From: Idiomarina sp.
Lineage (GTDB): Bacteria > Pseudomonadota > Gammaproteobacteria > Enterobacterales > Alteromonadaceae
Direction: 5' to 3'
Length of the DNA: 64,000 nt
NCBI GenBank assembly: GCA_022565355.1
Contig: JAIUMU010000005.1
Location: forward strand, 62,001-126,000
This document shows, one piece after another, positions 17,836-27,857 of this stretch. How positions within the stretch are numbered: the first letter of the stretch is position 1; every line of letters begins with the position of its first letter. The notes below the pieces were generated by a model that worked only from the letters and a program-made list of their open reading frames with translations, had not been told where the DNA came from and did not search any database. Position numbers and translations under genes: made by a program.

Positions 17836-18530
17836 ATACCAGTGTAAGCACCCTTTCTAAATTCTTTGATGCTATCGAACATGGTTCGGTTGGCCTTAAA
17901 TATCTGCCCGTTATTGAATTAGTAGAAGGGGTTGCACATATTCATGGCATTTATTGCCAAATTCACTGGCCACATTATGAAACAATCAACATAGATTCAA
18001 TGTTTAGGCTCATTGAAAAAAATGGCCTTGGCACTATTGTAGATCAGTACTTTGCCGATATAGCGTTGGAAGAGATTGCAACCTCGAAAACCCTTAGTAC
18101 AAGAGATGATCGCGTTTTTATTTCTGCCTACATGGATTCGTTTAACAACAGCAAGTTTCTTGAGCATATAGTGCAGCGTGCGAATGAGCTTAAATTTGAT
18201 TTAAGCCGTTTGGTAATTAGCGTTCAAGAGCATTACCCTAACGAACAAAGCACGCAACACATTGAATTAATTCAACATGCTATGAAATACGGTATTCAGT
18301 TTTGCGGTGTGCTTGGAAAACAAAGCTCAACCCGTACAGAACTCATTCTTGGTAACGAGTTTTCTTTCTTAAGAATTGATAGTGCCCTAGTTCAAGAGGT
18401 AGGCACCAATTCACGTATCGAGAAGTATTTGCACAACTATTACGATACAGCCCACAACCTACAAAAAACAGTGGTCGCATGTGGTATTGATAACGAGCAT
18501 ACCTTTATCGCCATGCGCGCCAACGGATAA
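17832..18530 (+). CDS. Degenerate, truncated EAL-domain protein
   Basis: A 232-aa protein recognisable as an EAL domain by its pattern rather than by its active site: KYLPVIELVEGVAHIHGIYC stands where EAL proteins have YQPI...GFEAL, CGVLGKQSS where DDFGTGYSS is expected, FLRIDSALV for LKIDRSFV and VACGIDNE for VAEGVETE. All metal ligands are lost, so it would be a binding or scaffold domain. The stop TAA at 18528 is premature: the same frame continues for 65 codons with the missing C-terminal EAL helix (see the next entry). It starts in a 4-nt overlap with hpt. Confidence 0.75.
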   Translation: MNTSVSTLSKFFDAIEHGSVGLKYLPVIELVEGVAHIHGIYCQIHWPHYETINIDSMFRLIEKNGLGTIVDQYFADIALEEIATSKTLSTRDDRVFISAYMDSFNNSKFLEHIVQRANELKFDLSRLVISVQEHYPNEQSTQHIELIQHAMKYGIQFCGVLGKQSSTRTELILGNEFSFLRIDSALVQEVGTNSRIEKYLHNYYDTAHNLQKTVVACGIDNEHTFIAMRANG

Positions 18531-18728
18531 ACAAAATTTACCGGCGGCTTCTTCTCAGATGCGCTATCGAAAAGCGAGCTTGAGCGCCTTATTCAGTATT
18601 GGTGCAATCGCCCTATACATCTTTCAGCAAGAGCACAACAAAGTGCTAAACTTGGAGTTCTCCACTTTCCTAGTAGTGATGAGTTACACAAAAACTCTCA
18701 CGTGATCGCATGGCCTAAGGCAAGATGA
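18531..18728 (+). pseudogene. Cut-off C-terminal part of the EAL-like gene, in frame after a stop
   Basis: In the same frame as 17832-18530, codons 18531-18725 read TKFTGGFFSDALSKSELERL and on to AWPKAR, then TGA at 18726. The start of this stretch matches the last strand and helix of EAL domains (GxxFSxPLSxxELxxLI). The TGA overlaps the hybrid kinase ATG in an ATGA, exactly the spacing used at the other end of the gene. The ancestral gene was therefore about 17832-18728 (297 sense codons plus the TAA). A nonsense mutation, a base error, or readthrough could each explain it. Confidence 0.72.
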
Positions 18729-20413
18729 CAAATACTGAAACAACAACTGAAACTCTATTAATTAAAATCGCTCGGGAATATTTAAATCTTCCTCTTGAGC
18801 AGGCTGAACGGGCGATTCAATCCTCTCTGAAAGAAATGGCAACCTTTGTTGGTGCAGATCGTGCGTATATCTTCCGCTACGATCTTGTGGCTATGGAAGC
18901 ATCAAATACGTATGAATGGTGTGCAGAGGGAATTAGTGCGGAAATCGATAACCTGCAAAATACAGACGTAAGCTTTATTCCCGATTGGCTTGAGGCACAC
19001 AGCCAAGGTAAAGAGTTGTATATTCCTGATGTATTAGCACTACCTGCAGATAGCGGTATTCGAGAGATTCTAGAGCCCCAAGATGTAAAAAGCATTATCA
19101 CTGTGCCTATGCTTGATGATGGCAACTTAATTGGTTTTGTGGGCTTTGATAGCGTACGCAATCATCATGTTTACACCGATAAAGAACACAAGCTGTTATC
19201 CCTGTATGCAGAAATGCTGGTGAATATTGGTTCTCGAGAGGCAGCTTTTAATAAGCTTCTCGCTGAACGCGAGCGCGCAGAAAAGGCGAATAAAGAGAAA
19301 TCATTATTCTTAGCGAATATGAGCCATGAAATTCGCACACCACTAAACGCCATTATTGGTTATTGTGATCTATTAAATGAAACATCTCTCGATCAACAGC
19401 AGCATGAGTTCGTAACCACAGTACAGTATTCTTCCAATTTACTGCTCGGTATTGTGAACGATATCCTGGATTTCTCAAAAATAGAAGCCGGAAAGCTCGC
19501 CTTAGAACAGGAAGCAGTATCCCTATCTGCGATCGCTGAACAATTGTTCAAGCTATTCGAACAAAAAGCCGAAAAGAAGGGCATTGCACTCAATATATTG
19601 CTCGATGTAGGAGAGCATGATTGGGTAGTTACCGATACACTTCGCTTTACGCAAGTATTAATGAACCTCACGAATAATGCTCTGAAATTCACTTACACTG
19701 GCTCGATTCAGATCGTAATTAAATGTACCCAAGTGCATCGTCGCTTTGCGGATTATTATATCGCTGTAGAAGATTCCGGAATCGGCATGGACAAAGAGCT
19801 CGTGAGCCGATTATTTCAGCCTTTCGAGCAAGCCGACCACAGTACTAGCCGTAAATACGGTGGTACTGGGCTGGGTTTGGCGATCAGCCAGCGGATTATT
19901 AATGCGTTAGGGAGTAAGTTACAGGTAGAATCTGAGCCAGGAATCGGCTCTAAGTTTTACAGTAACCTAAGTTTTAAACGCGCAAATGCAATAGATACAA
20001 TAGACATCACGAAGCAAACAAATGCCATAGCAATCCCAGACCTTGCCCGATACAGCATTTTAATTGCTGAAGATGTGAAACTGAATCGTGATTTGTTGCG
20101 CCATTTATTCCAGCCTACAGGCTGTACCCTAACATTTGCGGAGAATGGCCAAGAGGCCGTTGATCTGGCCTTAAAGAGTAGCTTTGATCTTATTATTATG
20201 GATCTACAGATGCCCATTCTCGATGGCTTCGAAGCTAGTAAACGGATTACTGCAAATCAACCCAATACCAAAATTATCGCGCTTTCCGCGGCCTCTTCGG
20301 AATTAGATATTCAACGTTCAGCTGCATCTGGGATTCTTTTGCACCTTGCTAAGCCTGTGCGTAGATCTGAATTGTACAGTAGCGTACAAAGCACATTAAC
20401 ATCGAATACATGA
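18725..20413 (+). CDS. Hybrid sensor kinase: GAF-HisKA-HATPase-REC
   Basis: A 562-aa soluble kinase. A GAF domain (about 25-170) with the pattern GADRAYIFRYD ... DEWCAEGI-like is followed by a helical linker, HisKA with MSHEIRTPLNAI (His201), HATPase_c (about 300-420; N, G1 and GTGLGLAI boxes visible) and a C-terminal receiver (about 434-555; phosphoacceptor in IIMDLQMP). The phosphate path would be His201, then REC, then the Hpt of this cluster. Its ATG overlaps the TGA of the EAL-like remnant. No TM segment is present. Confidence 0.92.
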   Translation: MTNTETTTETLLIKIAREYLNLPLEQAERAIQSSLKEMATFVGADRAYIFRYDLVAMEASNTYEWCAEGISAEIDNLQNTDVSFIPDWLEAHSQGKELYIPDVLALPADSGIREILEPQDVKSIITVPMLDDGNLIGFVGFDSVRNHHVYTDKEHKLLSLYAEMLVNIGSREAAFNKLLAERERAEKANKEKSLFLANMSHEIRTPLNAIIGYCDLLNETSLDQQQHEFVTTVQYSSNLLLGIVNDILDFSKIEAGKLALEQEAVSLSAIAEQLFKLFEQKAEKKGIALNILLDVGEHDWVVTDTLRFTQVLMNLTNNALKFTYTGSIQIVIKCTQVHRRFADYYIAVEDSGIGMDKELVSRLFQPFEQADHSTSRKYGGTGLGLAISQRIINALGSKLQVESEPGIGSKFYSNLSFKRANAIDTIDITKQTNAIAIPDLARYSILIAEDVKLNRDLLRHLFQPTGCTLTFAENGQEAVDLALKSSFDLIIMDLQMPILDGFEASKRITANQPNTKIIALSAASSELDIQRSAASGILLHLAKPVRRSELYSSVQSTLTSNT

Positions 20414-20430
20414 TGAACATGGCATAGCAA

Positions 20431-22812
20431 ATGATACGCGAACACGTAGCCACCCAGCCCAAATCTCTAGTGTTAATGCTAAGTGGCTTACTGCTCGCTG
20501 TATTCGTTAATTTCTTCCCTGCCCCTTTTATTTACAGTAACCAATTATTTTTCGGTAATGCGATAGCAATCGCCTTCGCAGTTTTATATGGCCCTCGATT
20601 TGCACTGATCACATCGCTAGCCGCAAGCACCGTTACCTATATATATTGGCAACATGCGCTTGGTTTTATTCCATTTGCACTTGAAGTTCTGGTGGTAGTG
20701 TTTGCCCTACACATCAAGCGTAGTATCTTAATTTCCGGGCTACTATTTTGGCTCAGCTTGGGGCCTATCGTTGTGTTTGCCCTGTATTATCTATTCAGTG
20801 ATTTTTCCGCTACTGGCATTGAAACCATAACCCTCAAATACATCCTAAATGGTATTATGAATATACTGCTGGGTTACATCCTGTTTCATCTTGTTCGAGT
20901 TCTTAAACTCGAACAAAGCGTTCGCTACCGTATTACCACATCCGAACTCTTATTGAATAGTGGCTTTTTTATTGCACTCAGTATTTCTACACTCATTATT
21001 TACTTCTGGTTATTAGCCGTAAACAAAGAGCTGTACTCGCAACTAGAAACACGAGCTCTCAATTTCAGCAATGCTATTCAACAAACTACCGATAATCACA
21101 TCGAAAAACATATATTAGCGATTCGCACCCTCGCCAACACCATTACTGAAACTGCTGCAATTGAGTACCACCATAACTTGCTGCAGAATACCGGCAGGCT
21201 TTATCCAGCGTATATAACAATGCTAGCCACAGATGCTAACGGCGAGCTCATTGCTACCTGGCCAAGCGATATGCTGGCAAGAGCACAAGAAAGTGGCATT
21301 ACCAATGTGCGGGGGCGAGATTATTTCCAAGTTGCGAAAGAAAGTGGCTCTGCATTTGTATCGAATGCATTTCGCGGCCAAGGCTTTGGTAATGATCCCA
21401 TAGTGGCAATCTCTGCCCCCTACTATTTGCACGATCAGTTTGCGGGTGTGATCGAAGGCTCACTGAATCTAGCGGAACTGCATGAGTTTTTGTTACCAGA
21501 TACCCAACATGACGCCAATTATATTATTGCCGATGGTTCCGGTTCGGTGATCTACGCTTCACCTGAGTTACAGTTGTCACCCTTACAAGAGCTTGGGCAA
21601 ACGCTTTCCAATTACACATACAGTAATCAACCTACTCCCGTTGTATATGCCCCAACAGGCAATGAGTACGTAACTTACCAAGTACGATTACCACGAAGTG
21701 GCTGGAGCATTACAGCACTTATTCCAATGGGTGAGTATGAACAGAAATTAAGTAACTACCTATTTGGTTCCTTTGCTCTGCTACTGATACTATCTATCCT
21801 GTTTGGCACTATCACATATTTGATAGCCCGCATACTTACAAAGCCGATTGGCGTTTTAATTAACCATATTAATACGGCTAAAAGTAATAACGATATTATT
21901 CCCTTAGAGAAGCAGGAAATAGGGTATTTAAAAGAGTTAAATGATCTTACATCCGGCTATCACGATTTTACCGTGAACCTTAATAAAACAATGCGCAGCT
22001 TAAAGCGCAGTAACGTGCTGAATGAAGAACTTAATAACCGCTTGCAAATATTGAATACAAGCCTCGAAAAGCGTGTTTTACAGCGTACAGAACAGCTTGA
22101 ACTAGCACTTGAATCTGTGAAGGCCGCGAATGAAATGAAATCGAGCTTTATGGCGAATATGAGCCATGAAATCCGCACGCCGTTACATGGTATTTTGGGG
22201 ATGACAGAAGTTCTATTGCATCAACAACACCCAGAAGATGTACAGCAGCAGCTACAAATAATTCAGCAATCTGGGCAGCATTTACAAGTAATCTTAAATG
22301 ACATACTCGATTTCTCAAAACTAGAAGCCGGAAAGCTTAGTATTCACAGAAAGCCCATCAACATTGCTAGTTTCATTCATCGCCTTGCAGATTCATATCA
22401 AGCCAATGCCAGTAAAAAAGGATTAGCACTCAATACATACTTGGATAACAACCTGCCAAGTATGCTGCTCATTGATGAAGTGAGAGTACGGCAAATTTTA
22501 GGCAACCTAATAAGTAACGCGATCAAATTTACAGATAAGGGTAGTGCAAATATTCAGGTTAGCTATGCAAATAATACGCTCACAATCGCGATTATAGATA
22601 GCGGCATTGGTATTAGTGAAAGTGATATGAAACGTTTGTATCAACCCTTTCAACAGCTTGATGATAGTGGCGCGAGACGATACGAGGGTACTGGCTTAGG
22701 TTTAGCCATATCAATGCAATTGGCCCAACTTATGGGGGCAACCTTGGAGTGTAAAAGTACTGTTGGGAGTGGGACAACCTTCACATTAGCGCTGAAGGTT
22801 AAAGCGGTTTAA
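20431..22812 (+). CDS. Membrane sensor histidine kinase with Cache and HAMP domains
   Basis: A 793-aa protein. The first 165 residues hold about five TM segments that resemble a MASE-type membrane sensor; another TM (about 172-194) leads into a periplasmic dCache domain (about 200-440, with GRDYFQVAKE), a TM (about 446-468), HAMP, a coiled coil, HisKA (MSHEIRTPLHGI, His579) and HATPase (GTGLGLAI). There is no receiver. The ATG at 20431 is 17 nt after the previous stop. It probably works with the lone receiver that ends 8 nt downstream on the other strand. Confidence 0.88.
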   Translation: MIREHVATQPKSLVLMLSGLLLAVFVNFFPAPFIYSNQLFFGNAIAIAFAVLYGPRFALITSLAASTVTYIYWQHALGFIPFALEVLVVVFALHIKRSILISGLLFWLSLGPIVVFALYYLFSDFSATGIETITLKYILNGIMNILLGYILFHLVRVLKLEQSVRYRITTSELLLNSGFFIALSISTLIIYFWLLAVNKELYSQLETRALNFSNAIQQTTDNHIEKHILAIRTLANTITETAAIEYHHNLLQNTGRLYPAYITMLATDANGELIATWPSDMLARAQESGITNVRGRDYFQVAKESGSAFVSNAFRGQGFGNDPIVAISAPYYLHDQFAGVIEGSLNLAELHEFLLPDTQHDANYIIADGSGSVIYASPELQLSPLQELGQTLSNYTYSNQPTPVVYAPTGNEYVTYQVRLPRSGWSITALIPMGEYEQKLSNYLFGSFALLLILSILFGTITYLIARILTKPIGVLINHINTAKSNNDIIPLEKQEIGYLKELNDLTSGYHDFTVNLNKTMRSLKRSNVLNEELNNRLQILNTSLEKRVLQRTEQLELALESVKAANEMKSSFMANMSHEIRTPLHGILGMTEVLLHQQHPEDVQQQLQIIQQSGQHLQVILNDILDFSKLEAGKLSIHRKPINIASFIHRLADSYQANASKKGLALNTYLDNNLPSMLLIDEVRVRQILGNLISNAIKFTDKGSANIQVSYANNTLTIAIIDSGIGISESDMKRLYQPFQQLDDSGARRYEGTGLGLAISMQLAQLMGATLECKSTVGSGTTFTLALKVKAV

Positions 22813-22819
22813 AAGAAGG

Positions 22820-23239
22820 TTATAGAAACAAACGAGTAATTGTGTTTGCGAGCTGTTCACGCGTATATGGCTTGGTGAGGGTGCCTTGAATATCGAGCTT
22901 TTCGTATTTACCTTCACTAAGGCCAATGGCATCGGCTGTTAACAATAAAATAGGGGCGGAAGAAGCTGCTTTATCTTCTCCCGCCCGAATCATCTCAACT
23001 GCTTTTATACCATCCACAATCGGCATCATCGCGTCTAATATAATGAGATCAAAGGTTTCCTCGCGAGCCTTACTTATCGCCTGTTCACCATTCTCAACTA
23101 TCGTGCATCTCGCCCCCAACGATTGCAGAAAGAAACGAATAATTAACTGACTCGCTTGGTTATCTTCCGCTACAAGAACAGTAAGATTCTCCGGGAGAGC
23201 TGACAACTCTTGCTCACTGTTCACTATAAAGGTACCCAA
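22820..23239 (-). CDS. Single-domain response regulator
   Basis: A 139-aa protein that is essentially one receiver domain (20-138): acidic pair AEDN, phosphoacceptor Asp69 (LIILDAMMP), Thr in LLLTAD and Lys in TLTKPYT. There is no output domain, so it acts by protein contact or as a phosphate sink. It is convergent with the Cache kinase, with 7 nt between the stops. Confidence 0.9.
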   Translation of the reverse strand: MGTFIVNSEQELSALPENLTVLVAEDNQASQLIIRFFLQSLGARCTIVENGEQAISKAREETFDLIILDAMMPIVDGIKAVEMIRAGEDKAASSAPILLLTADAIGLSEGKYEKLDIQGTLTKPYTREQLANTITRLFL

Positions 23240-23336
23240 ACATTTTGCAGCGAAGATATATCAATATTACACCCTAGAAACAACTTAATCAACATATTCA
23301 TCAAAATTGATATATACGCTTAAATTAAATTTATCG

Positions 23337-24005
23337 TTACGCATCCAAACTCATCGAAAGGATCTTCGATAAATGCGCATAAGGCAGCCCCGTTTCCGCA
23401 TGCCATTGATTAAACACTTGCTGCGCTTGTTTTAGCGCCTTCTGGCTGCCTGGGGTGGCATCTAACAAGTTATGGTTTTGCAGTGCGGTAACCACATCAT
23501 TCGTAAGAATGAAGCCATCGTAACCTACCATGCGCAGAAAATATTGAGCACTAGCGCCGCCAAGGCGAGAGCCGTTCTTCTTCAGCCAAATTAGTAATCC
23601 CATTTGGTCATTCGCTGGCCACTGCGCCAAAAACGCACCAAAGCTGCCATGTTCCTCTGCGGCCTCCATGATCATGAAGGCATTACGGGGCACTGTGGCT
23701 ATTTTTTGCATATTGCGCACGATGCGTTCATCTTGCGCCAAGCTATCTAAACGCTCTGGCGGCACCTGCGCCCAATACAACGGAACAAACCCGCTAAACG
23801 CCTCTTCAAAGCCTGGCCATTTGTTTTCAATTACGCGCCATACAAAACCAGCGCGAAACACGCACTTGGTAATTGCCGCTAAATAGCGGTCATCGCCGAT
23901 GGCCGCAAGCTCTTGCGCCGAAGCAACATACGGAAGGTGCTCTTGAATTGCCTTTTTGCTACCTTTACGCGCTACCGCGCGCTCATAAAAATAATCAAAT
24001 TTCAT
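23337..24005 (-). CDS. DNA-3-methyladenine glycosylase I-like protein
   Basis: A 222-aa protein of the Tag/HhH-GPD-like superfamily (COG2818-like). It begins MKFDYFYERAVARKGS and shows the family block YLAAITKCVFRAGFVWRVIENKWPGFEEAF (read in two parts) and LGGASAQYFLRMVGYDGFIL near the C-terminal helix-hairpin region. The family removes 3-methyladenine from DNA, but this divergent group lacks experimental proof as far as I know. The Zn-binding residues of classical Tag are not evident. It stands alone on the minus strand. Confidence 0.72.
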   Translation of the reverse strand: MKFDYFYERAVARKGSKKAIQEHLPYVASAQELAAIGDDRYLAAITKCVFRAGFVWRVIENKWPGFEEAFSGFVPLYWAQVPPERLDSLAQDERIVRNMQKIATVPRNAFMIMEAAEEHGSFGAFLAQWPANDQMGLLIWLKKNGSRLGGASAQYFLRMVGYDGFILTNDVVTALQNHNLLDATPGSQKALKQAQQVFNQWHAETGLPYAHLSKILSMSLDA

Positions 24006-24184
24006 GATTTCTCACACTTTTGCCTGTACGTTATGAGTAGATACTCCAATACCAAGCATATCGTTTTACGCCCGCTGTAACTATTACTATAAAACTGCGT
24101 GCACAATAGGTAACTAAACGCGTTCAAGCTGAACCGTTTGTACACATACAGCGTAATTATCTCTTTACCCAACACGGATATACT

Positions 24185-24355
24185 ATGTTTAACTTATTCA
24201 AGCCCAACCCAACGAAAAAGCTACGCAAGCAGCTGGCGAAATTGCAGCAAGAATCGATGGAAGCTACCCGCAAAGGCGATATTCGCAAAAGCTCTGAACT
24301 CTCTGCAGAGGCCGATGTGATTTGGAAAGAAATACAGAAGCTAGAAGAGAAGTGA
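24185..24355 (+). CDS. Small Lacal_2735-family protein
   Basis: A 56-aa protein, too short for the ORF track: MFNLFKPNPTKKLRKQLAKL and on to IWKEIQKLEEK. The Phe-rich N-terminus, Lys-rich first helix, SAEADVIWKEI second helix and length match the Lacal_2735 family, which is widespread in marine bacteria and without known function. It is highly charged and entirely helical. Shine-Dalgarno is weak (CACGGA). Confidence 0.68.
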   Translation: MFNLFKPNPTKKLRKQLAKLQQESMEATRKGDIRKSSELSAEADVIWKEIQKLEEK

Positions 24356-24435
24356 GCACCTACTAACCAATTTGCACTGTAAAAGTGGCGCTGCAGTAAG
24401 CAAGCTGGGCAAACACCGTAGCACTAAAAAGTGGG

Positions 24436-24828
24436 CTAGCCGCTAAGCTGCCACCACCCATACAATGCAGCAACGCTGAGTAAAGCCGCTGCGCCGTAAC
24501 AAATGACCACGCTAAGCAACCCACCCCCTATCTGCAAATCATGCAAACCATGGCGAATTCTATGGGCAGCATGAAATGCTGGTAGGCATATTACCGCACC
24601 GGTAAATAACAAGCCCCAGATGTCGGCATACCAGCTTACGATTTGGCTGTAATCAAGGGTAATGAACCCGAGCGGGGCAAGAATGGCAAACACCAGCACT
24701 ACCGCTGGCACGAATACGGCAAAGCACACACCGCCTGCACTAAATAAACTCCACCAAATCGGTTCTAAATGTAGCCCATGCCAGCGGCTACTTTTTGCAG
24801 TGGATGGAAGCTTTGCATGGGTTTTCAT
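24436..24828 (-). CDS. frdD: Fumarate reductase membrane anchor subunit D
   Basis: A 130-aa protein with three TM segments. It lines up with E. coli FrdD: a W-x-L-FSAGG start (PIWWSLFSAGGVCFAV) and the middle helix ending HAAHRIRHGLHDLQI, close to the HRMHHAMHDLKI block of E. coli. With FrdC it anchors FrdAB to the inner membrane and binds menaquinol; it carries no heme in this type. Last gene of the operon; its ATG overlaps the frdC stop by 4 nt. Confidence 0.92.
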   Translation of the reverse strand: MKTHAKLPSTAKSSRWHGLHLEPIWWSLFSAGGVCFAVFVPAVVLVFAILAPLGFITLDYSQIVSWYADIWGLLFTGAVICLPAFHAAHRIRHGLHDLQIGGGLLSVVICYGAAALLSVAALYGWWQLSG

Positions 24829-25214
24829 ATTGCCCCCTGAGAATTACCAAACAGCCATAAAAACAATACGATTACCGCCAACACCGCAGCCCATTGCACT
24901 GCCACCATCAGTGCCGGTGGTAATAAACGCGCACCAATACGAATTGGCATTACCCGCGGAAACAACTGGAAAAAAGTAAAGGCGTGGTACAAAGCTGCCA
25001 CTAAGGCTAGGCCATGCAGGGCTAATACCCATGGGCGCGCCATAAAAGCCTGCCAACTAGCGAACTGCTCTGGGCTAGCAAGGCTATAAATGCCCGCAAG
25101 CAAGCTGCAAAGCAAAAACACTAAAGGCAATACGGTTGCTTCGCGCAACATATACAGCATGAAGAAACGATGTTTTAGCCACCATGAACCGGTTAACTCA
25201 GGCTTATAACTCAT
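24825..25214 (-). CDS. frdC: Fumarate reductase membrane anchor subunit C
   Basis: The ORF track starts 135 nt too early; the ATG at 25214 lies 2 nt after the frdB stop and gives 129 aa, near the 131 aa of E. coli FrdC. Typical blocks are WWLKHRFFMLYMLREATVLP near the N-terminus and LVAALYHAFTFFQLFP in the middle. Three TM segments. It pairs with FrdD in the quinol-binding anchor. Confidence 0.93.
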   Translation of the reverse strand: MSYKPELTGSWWLKHRFFMLYMLREATVLPLVFLLCSLLAGIYSLASPEQFASWQAFMARPWVLALHGLALVAALYHAFTFFQLFPRVMPIRIGARLLPPALMVAVQWAAVLAVIVLFLWLFGNSQGAI

Positions 25215-25216
25215 GG

Positions 25217-26020
25217 CTAGCCCCTTCCAGTAAACATTTGAATAAGCATGCTTTTCGCCGATTCCACTTTGCCTTGGTTCACGGCAGCCGCAGGATCTAC
25301 ATGTTTCGGACACACATCTGAGCAAAACCCCACAAAGGTACAACTCCACACGCCGTTATGGCCATTCAGCACCGGCATTCGTGCGGCTTTACCCTGATCG
25401 CGGCTATCTAAATTATACCGCTGCGCCAGCGCAATCGCGGCTGGGCCAACGAACTCAGGATTTAAACCAAACTGTGGGCATGCCGAGTAGCACAATCCAC
25501 AATTGATACAATTAGCAAATTGCTTATATTTCGCTAACTGAGCTGGGGTTTGTTTGTTGGTTTGCGCAAGGGTTTGCGCATGTTTTTCCAAGGGCGTTTC
25601 ATCTGCGCCAGCATCGGTAATGAGGTAAGGTTTTACCGCCTCTAAGTGCACTAAAAACTCATTCATATCCACAATTAAATCGCGCTCTACCGTGAAATGC
25701 GCCAGTGGCTGAATGCGAATCTCGGCAGCGCTTACCGCAGCGGTAGATTCCGAGGCAAGATAATTACGTGGAAGATAGTTACGTAAAAAATCCTTACACC
25801 CTAGCTTAGGAATACCGTTTACCATTACCCCGCAAGAGCCACAAATTGCCATACGGCAGCTCCAACGAAAGCTTAAACTCGGATCAAGCTCTTCCTTAAT
25901 GTAATTCAGTGCATCTAAAATCGATGTGCTCTCATCAAACGGCACCGTAAAGTGCTGCCAAAACGGTTCGGCATGCTCATGCGGCAGGTAGCGCTGCACT
26001 GCAATACTGCAATTACGCAT
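25217..26020 (-). CDS. frdB: Fumarate reductase iron-sulfur subunit
   Basis: The ATG at 26020 has GGAGC 5 nt upstream and overlaps the frdA stop by 8 nt; the ORF-track start at 26053 lies inside frdA. The 267-aa product has the plant-type [2Fe-2S] site ([16 protein letters not shown] and the distal Cys), then the ferredoxin-like clusters [13 protein letters not shown] ([4Fe-4S]) and [12 protein letters not shown] ([3Fe-4S]). It carries electrons from the FrdCD quinol site to the FrdA flavin. Confidence 0.95.
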   Translation of the reverse strand: MRNCSIAVQRYLPHEHAEPFWQHFTVPFDESTSILDALNYIKEELDPSLSFRWSCRMAICGSCGVMVNGIPKLGCKDFLRNYLPRNYLASESTAAVSAAEIRIQPLAHFTVERDLIVDMNEFLVHLEAVKPYLITDAGADETPLEKHAQTLAQTNKQTPAQLAKYKQFANCINCGLCYSACPQFGLNPEFVGPAAIALAQRYNLDSRDQGKAARMPVLNGHNGVWSCTFVGFCSDVCPKHVDPAAAVNQGKVESAKSMLIQMFTGRG

Positions 26021-27845
26021 CTTTTGCTCCTTCCCCGGCAGTTTGGCCACCATACAAGCGCTCGGCTGGAGCAGAAATATGCGTATCTACTGCCTGCCAA
26101 CGCAGTTCAGCTGGCGCATTGGCCCGGAAAAACACCTGGCTGTGTTGTAAGTACTCGGCATCATTACGCGCTTGATATGCACTTTCTAAACGCTGGTGCG
26201 CTCCGCGCGATTCCCGACGCTCTAATGCAGCTAAACAAATAGTTTCCGCCACATCAAGGCAAAACTCTAGCTCTAAACACTGCAGTAAATCGGTATTGTA
26301 AGCGGCGCTAGTATCACCAATACGAATATGCTGCGCATCCTGCTGCAATTGGTGAATTGTAGCCAACGTTTCTTGCAAGCCCGCTTCATCGCGATAAATA
26401 CCGCAGCCGGCCTCCATTGTGGCCACTAAAGCCCGCTTAATGGGCACCCAAGAACGCATCTCGCGCTGGGTATCGCACAAGTGGCTTAGTTTTTGTTGCC
26501 AACGTTGATAACAGCGCTCGCCAATATGGGTTCGTGCCGCTGTATCAACTGCCGCGCTAGCAGCTCCTGCTAGCGCCTGTTTTGCTGCTTGCTCACCAGC
26601 CAAGCGGCCAAATACCAGAAGTTCGGTTAATGAATTCGAGCCTAACCGATTAGCACCATGCAATCCTACCGAAGCACATTCACCAACCGCATATAATCCT
26701 TGAATCGCAGTTTCACAATAACGGTCGGTTGCAATACCGCCCATGGTGTAGTGCACAGCGGGGCGAATCGGAATAAGCTGCGTGGCTGGGTCTACGTTTA
26801 CATACGATTGCGCGAGCTCACAAATAAAGGGTAACCGCTCCTGCAAATAGGCTTTGCCCAAATGCCGTAAATCCAGATACACCACATCAGAATCGCCATG
26901 CTTACCAGTGCGGCCAGCCTGCTGCTCATGCCAAAAGGCTTGGGAAAGCTTATCGCGTGGCCCCAGTTCCATGTGCTTATTCTCTGGCTTACCCAGTGGC
27001 GTTTCCGGGCCTAAACCATAATCTTGCAGGTATCTATACCCCGCTTTATTTACCAAAACACCACCTTCACCGCGGCTCGCTTCGGTAATCAGAATGCCGC
27101 TGCCCGGCAAACCAGTAGGGTGATACTGCACAAATTCCATATCGCGTAGCGGCACACCATGGCGATAGGCGATTGCCATGCCATCGCCAGTTACAATGCC
27201 GCCATTGGTGTTGAAGCGAAACACACGGCCAGCGCCGCCGGTAGCCATAATCACCGCCTTTGCGTACAGCACATGCAAGGCCCCGGTGCTAATTTCTAGC
27301 GCCAGCACGCCTTGTACTTGGCGATCATCATTTACCAATAAATCGAGTACGAAGTATTCATCGAAACGTTGAATAGCAGGATATTTCAAAGAGGTTTGAA
27401 ACAGCGTATGCAGCATGTGGAAACCGGTTTTATCGGCGGCAAACCAAGTGCGCTCAGTTTTCATGCCACCAAACCTACGTACCTGCACATCGCCATTCGC
27501 TTGCCGCGACCAGGGGCAACCCCAACGCTCCATTTGCACTAATTCCGCATGCGCATGGCGCACAAAATAATCCACCACCCCTTGTTCTGCCAGCCAATCG
27601 CCACCCGCTACGGTATCGGCAAAATGGGCTTCTACCGTATCATCGGCACGGGTAACTGCTGCGGCGCCACCTTCGGCGGCAACTGTGTGCGAGCGCATGG
27701 GGTAAACTTTCGAGAGCATGGCGATATTCAATGTTGCACCCTGCGCTGTACCCTTTGTTGCGCCCTCTTCCGCCGCAGCAATTGCGGCACGCAATCCAGC
27801 GCCGCCGCCACCTACCACAATCACATCAAACTCGTGCTGTTGCAT
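26013..27845 (-). CDS. frdA: Fumarate reductase flavoprotein subunit
   Basis: A 610-aa protein starting at the ATG at 27845 (GGAG 5 nt before it; a GTG one codon earlier is less likely). The dinucleotide fold [14 protein letters not shown] is followed by SHTVAAEGG, in which His53 is the residue that binds FAD covalently. Substrate residues lie in the [20 protein letters not shown] block. The frdABCD order and the FrdC/FrdD sequences mark a menaquinol:fumarate reductase for anaerobic respiration, not the aerobic Sdh. A short insertion after the first helix (residues about 27-38) makes it slightly longer than in E. coli. Confidence 0.95.
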   Translation of the reverse strand: MQQHEFDVIVVGGGGAGLRAAIAAAEEGATKGTAQGATLNIAMLSKVYPMRSHTVAAEGGAAAVTRADDTVEAHFADTVAGGDWLAEQGVVDYFVRHAHAELVQMERWGCPWSRQANGDVQVRRFGGMKTERTWFAADKTGFHMLHTLFQTSLKYPAIQRFDEYFVLDLLVNDDRQVQGVLALEISTGALHVLYAKAVIMATGGAGRVFRFNTNGGIVTGDGMAIAYRHGVPLRDMEFVQYHPTGLPGSGILITEASRGEGGVLVNKAGYRYLQDYGLGPETPLGKPENKHMELGPRDKLSQAFWHEQQAGRTGKHGDSDVVYLDLRHLGKAYLQERLPFICELAQSYVNVDPATQLIPIRPAVHYTMGGIATDRYCETAIQGLYAVGECASVGLHGANRLGSNSLTELLVFGRLAGEQAAKQALAGAASAAVDTAARTHIGERCYQRWQQKLSHLCDTQREMRSWVPIKRALVATMEAGCGIYRDEAGLQETLATIHQLQQDAQHIRIGDTSAAYNTDLLQCLELEFCLDVAETICLAALERRESRGAHQRLESAYQARNDAEYLQHSQVFFRANAPAELRWQAVDTHISAPAERLYGGQTAGEGAKDA

Positions 27846-27857
27846 CACGTCTCCATG

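Noticed and set aside
18528-18530. Programmed stop-codon readthrough at the TAA
   Set aside because: The following codons (ACA AAA) do not match known readthrough signals, and TAA is the least leaky stop. A mutation or base error is simpler.
18481-18705. 74-aa ORF at the end of the EAL-like gene
   Set aside because: It is out of frame with the recognisable EAL C-terminus, which lies in the gene's own frame.
24436-27845. Succinate dehydrogenase instead of fumarate reductase
   Set aside because: The anchor subunits match E. coli FrdC and FrdD, without heme-ligating SdhC/SdhD patterns.
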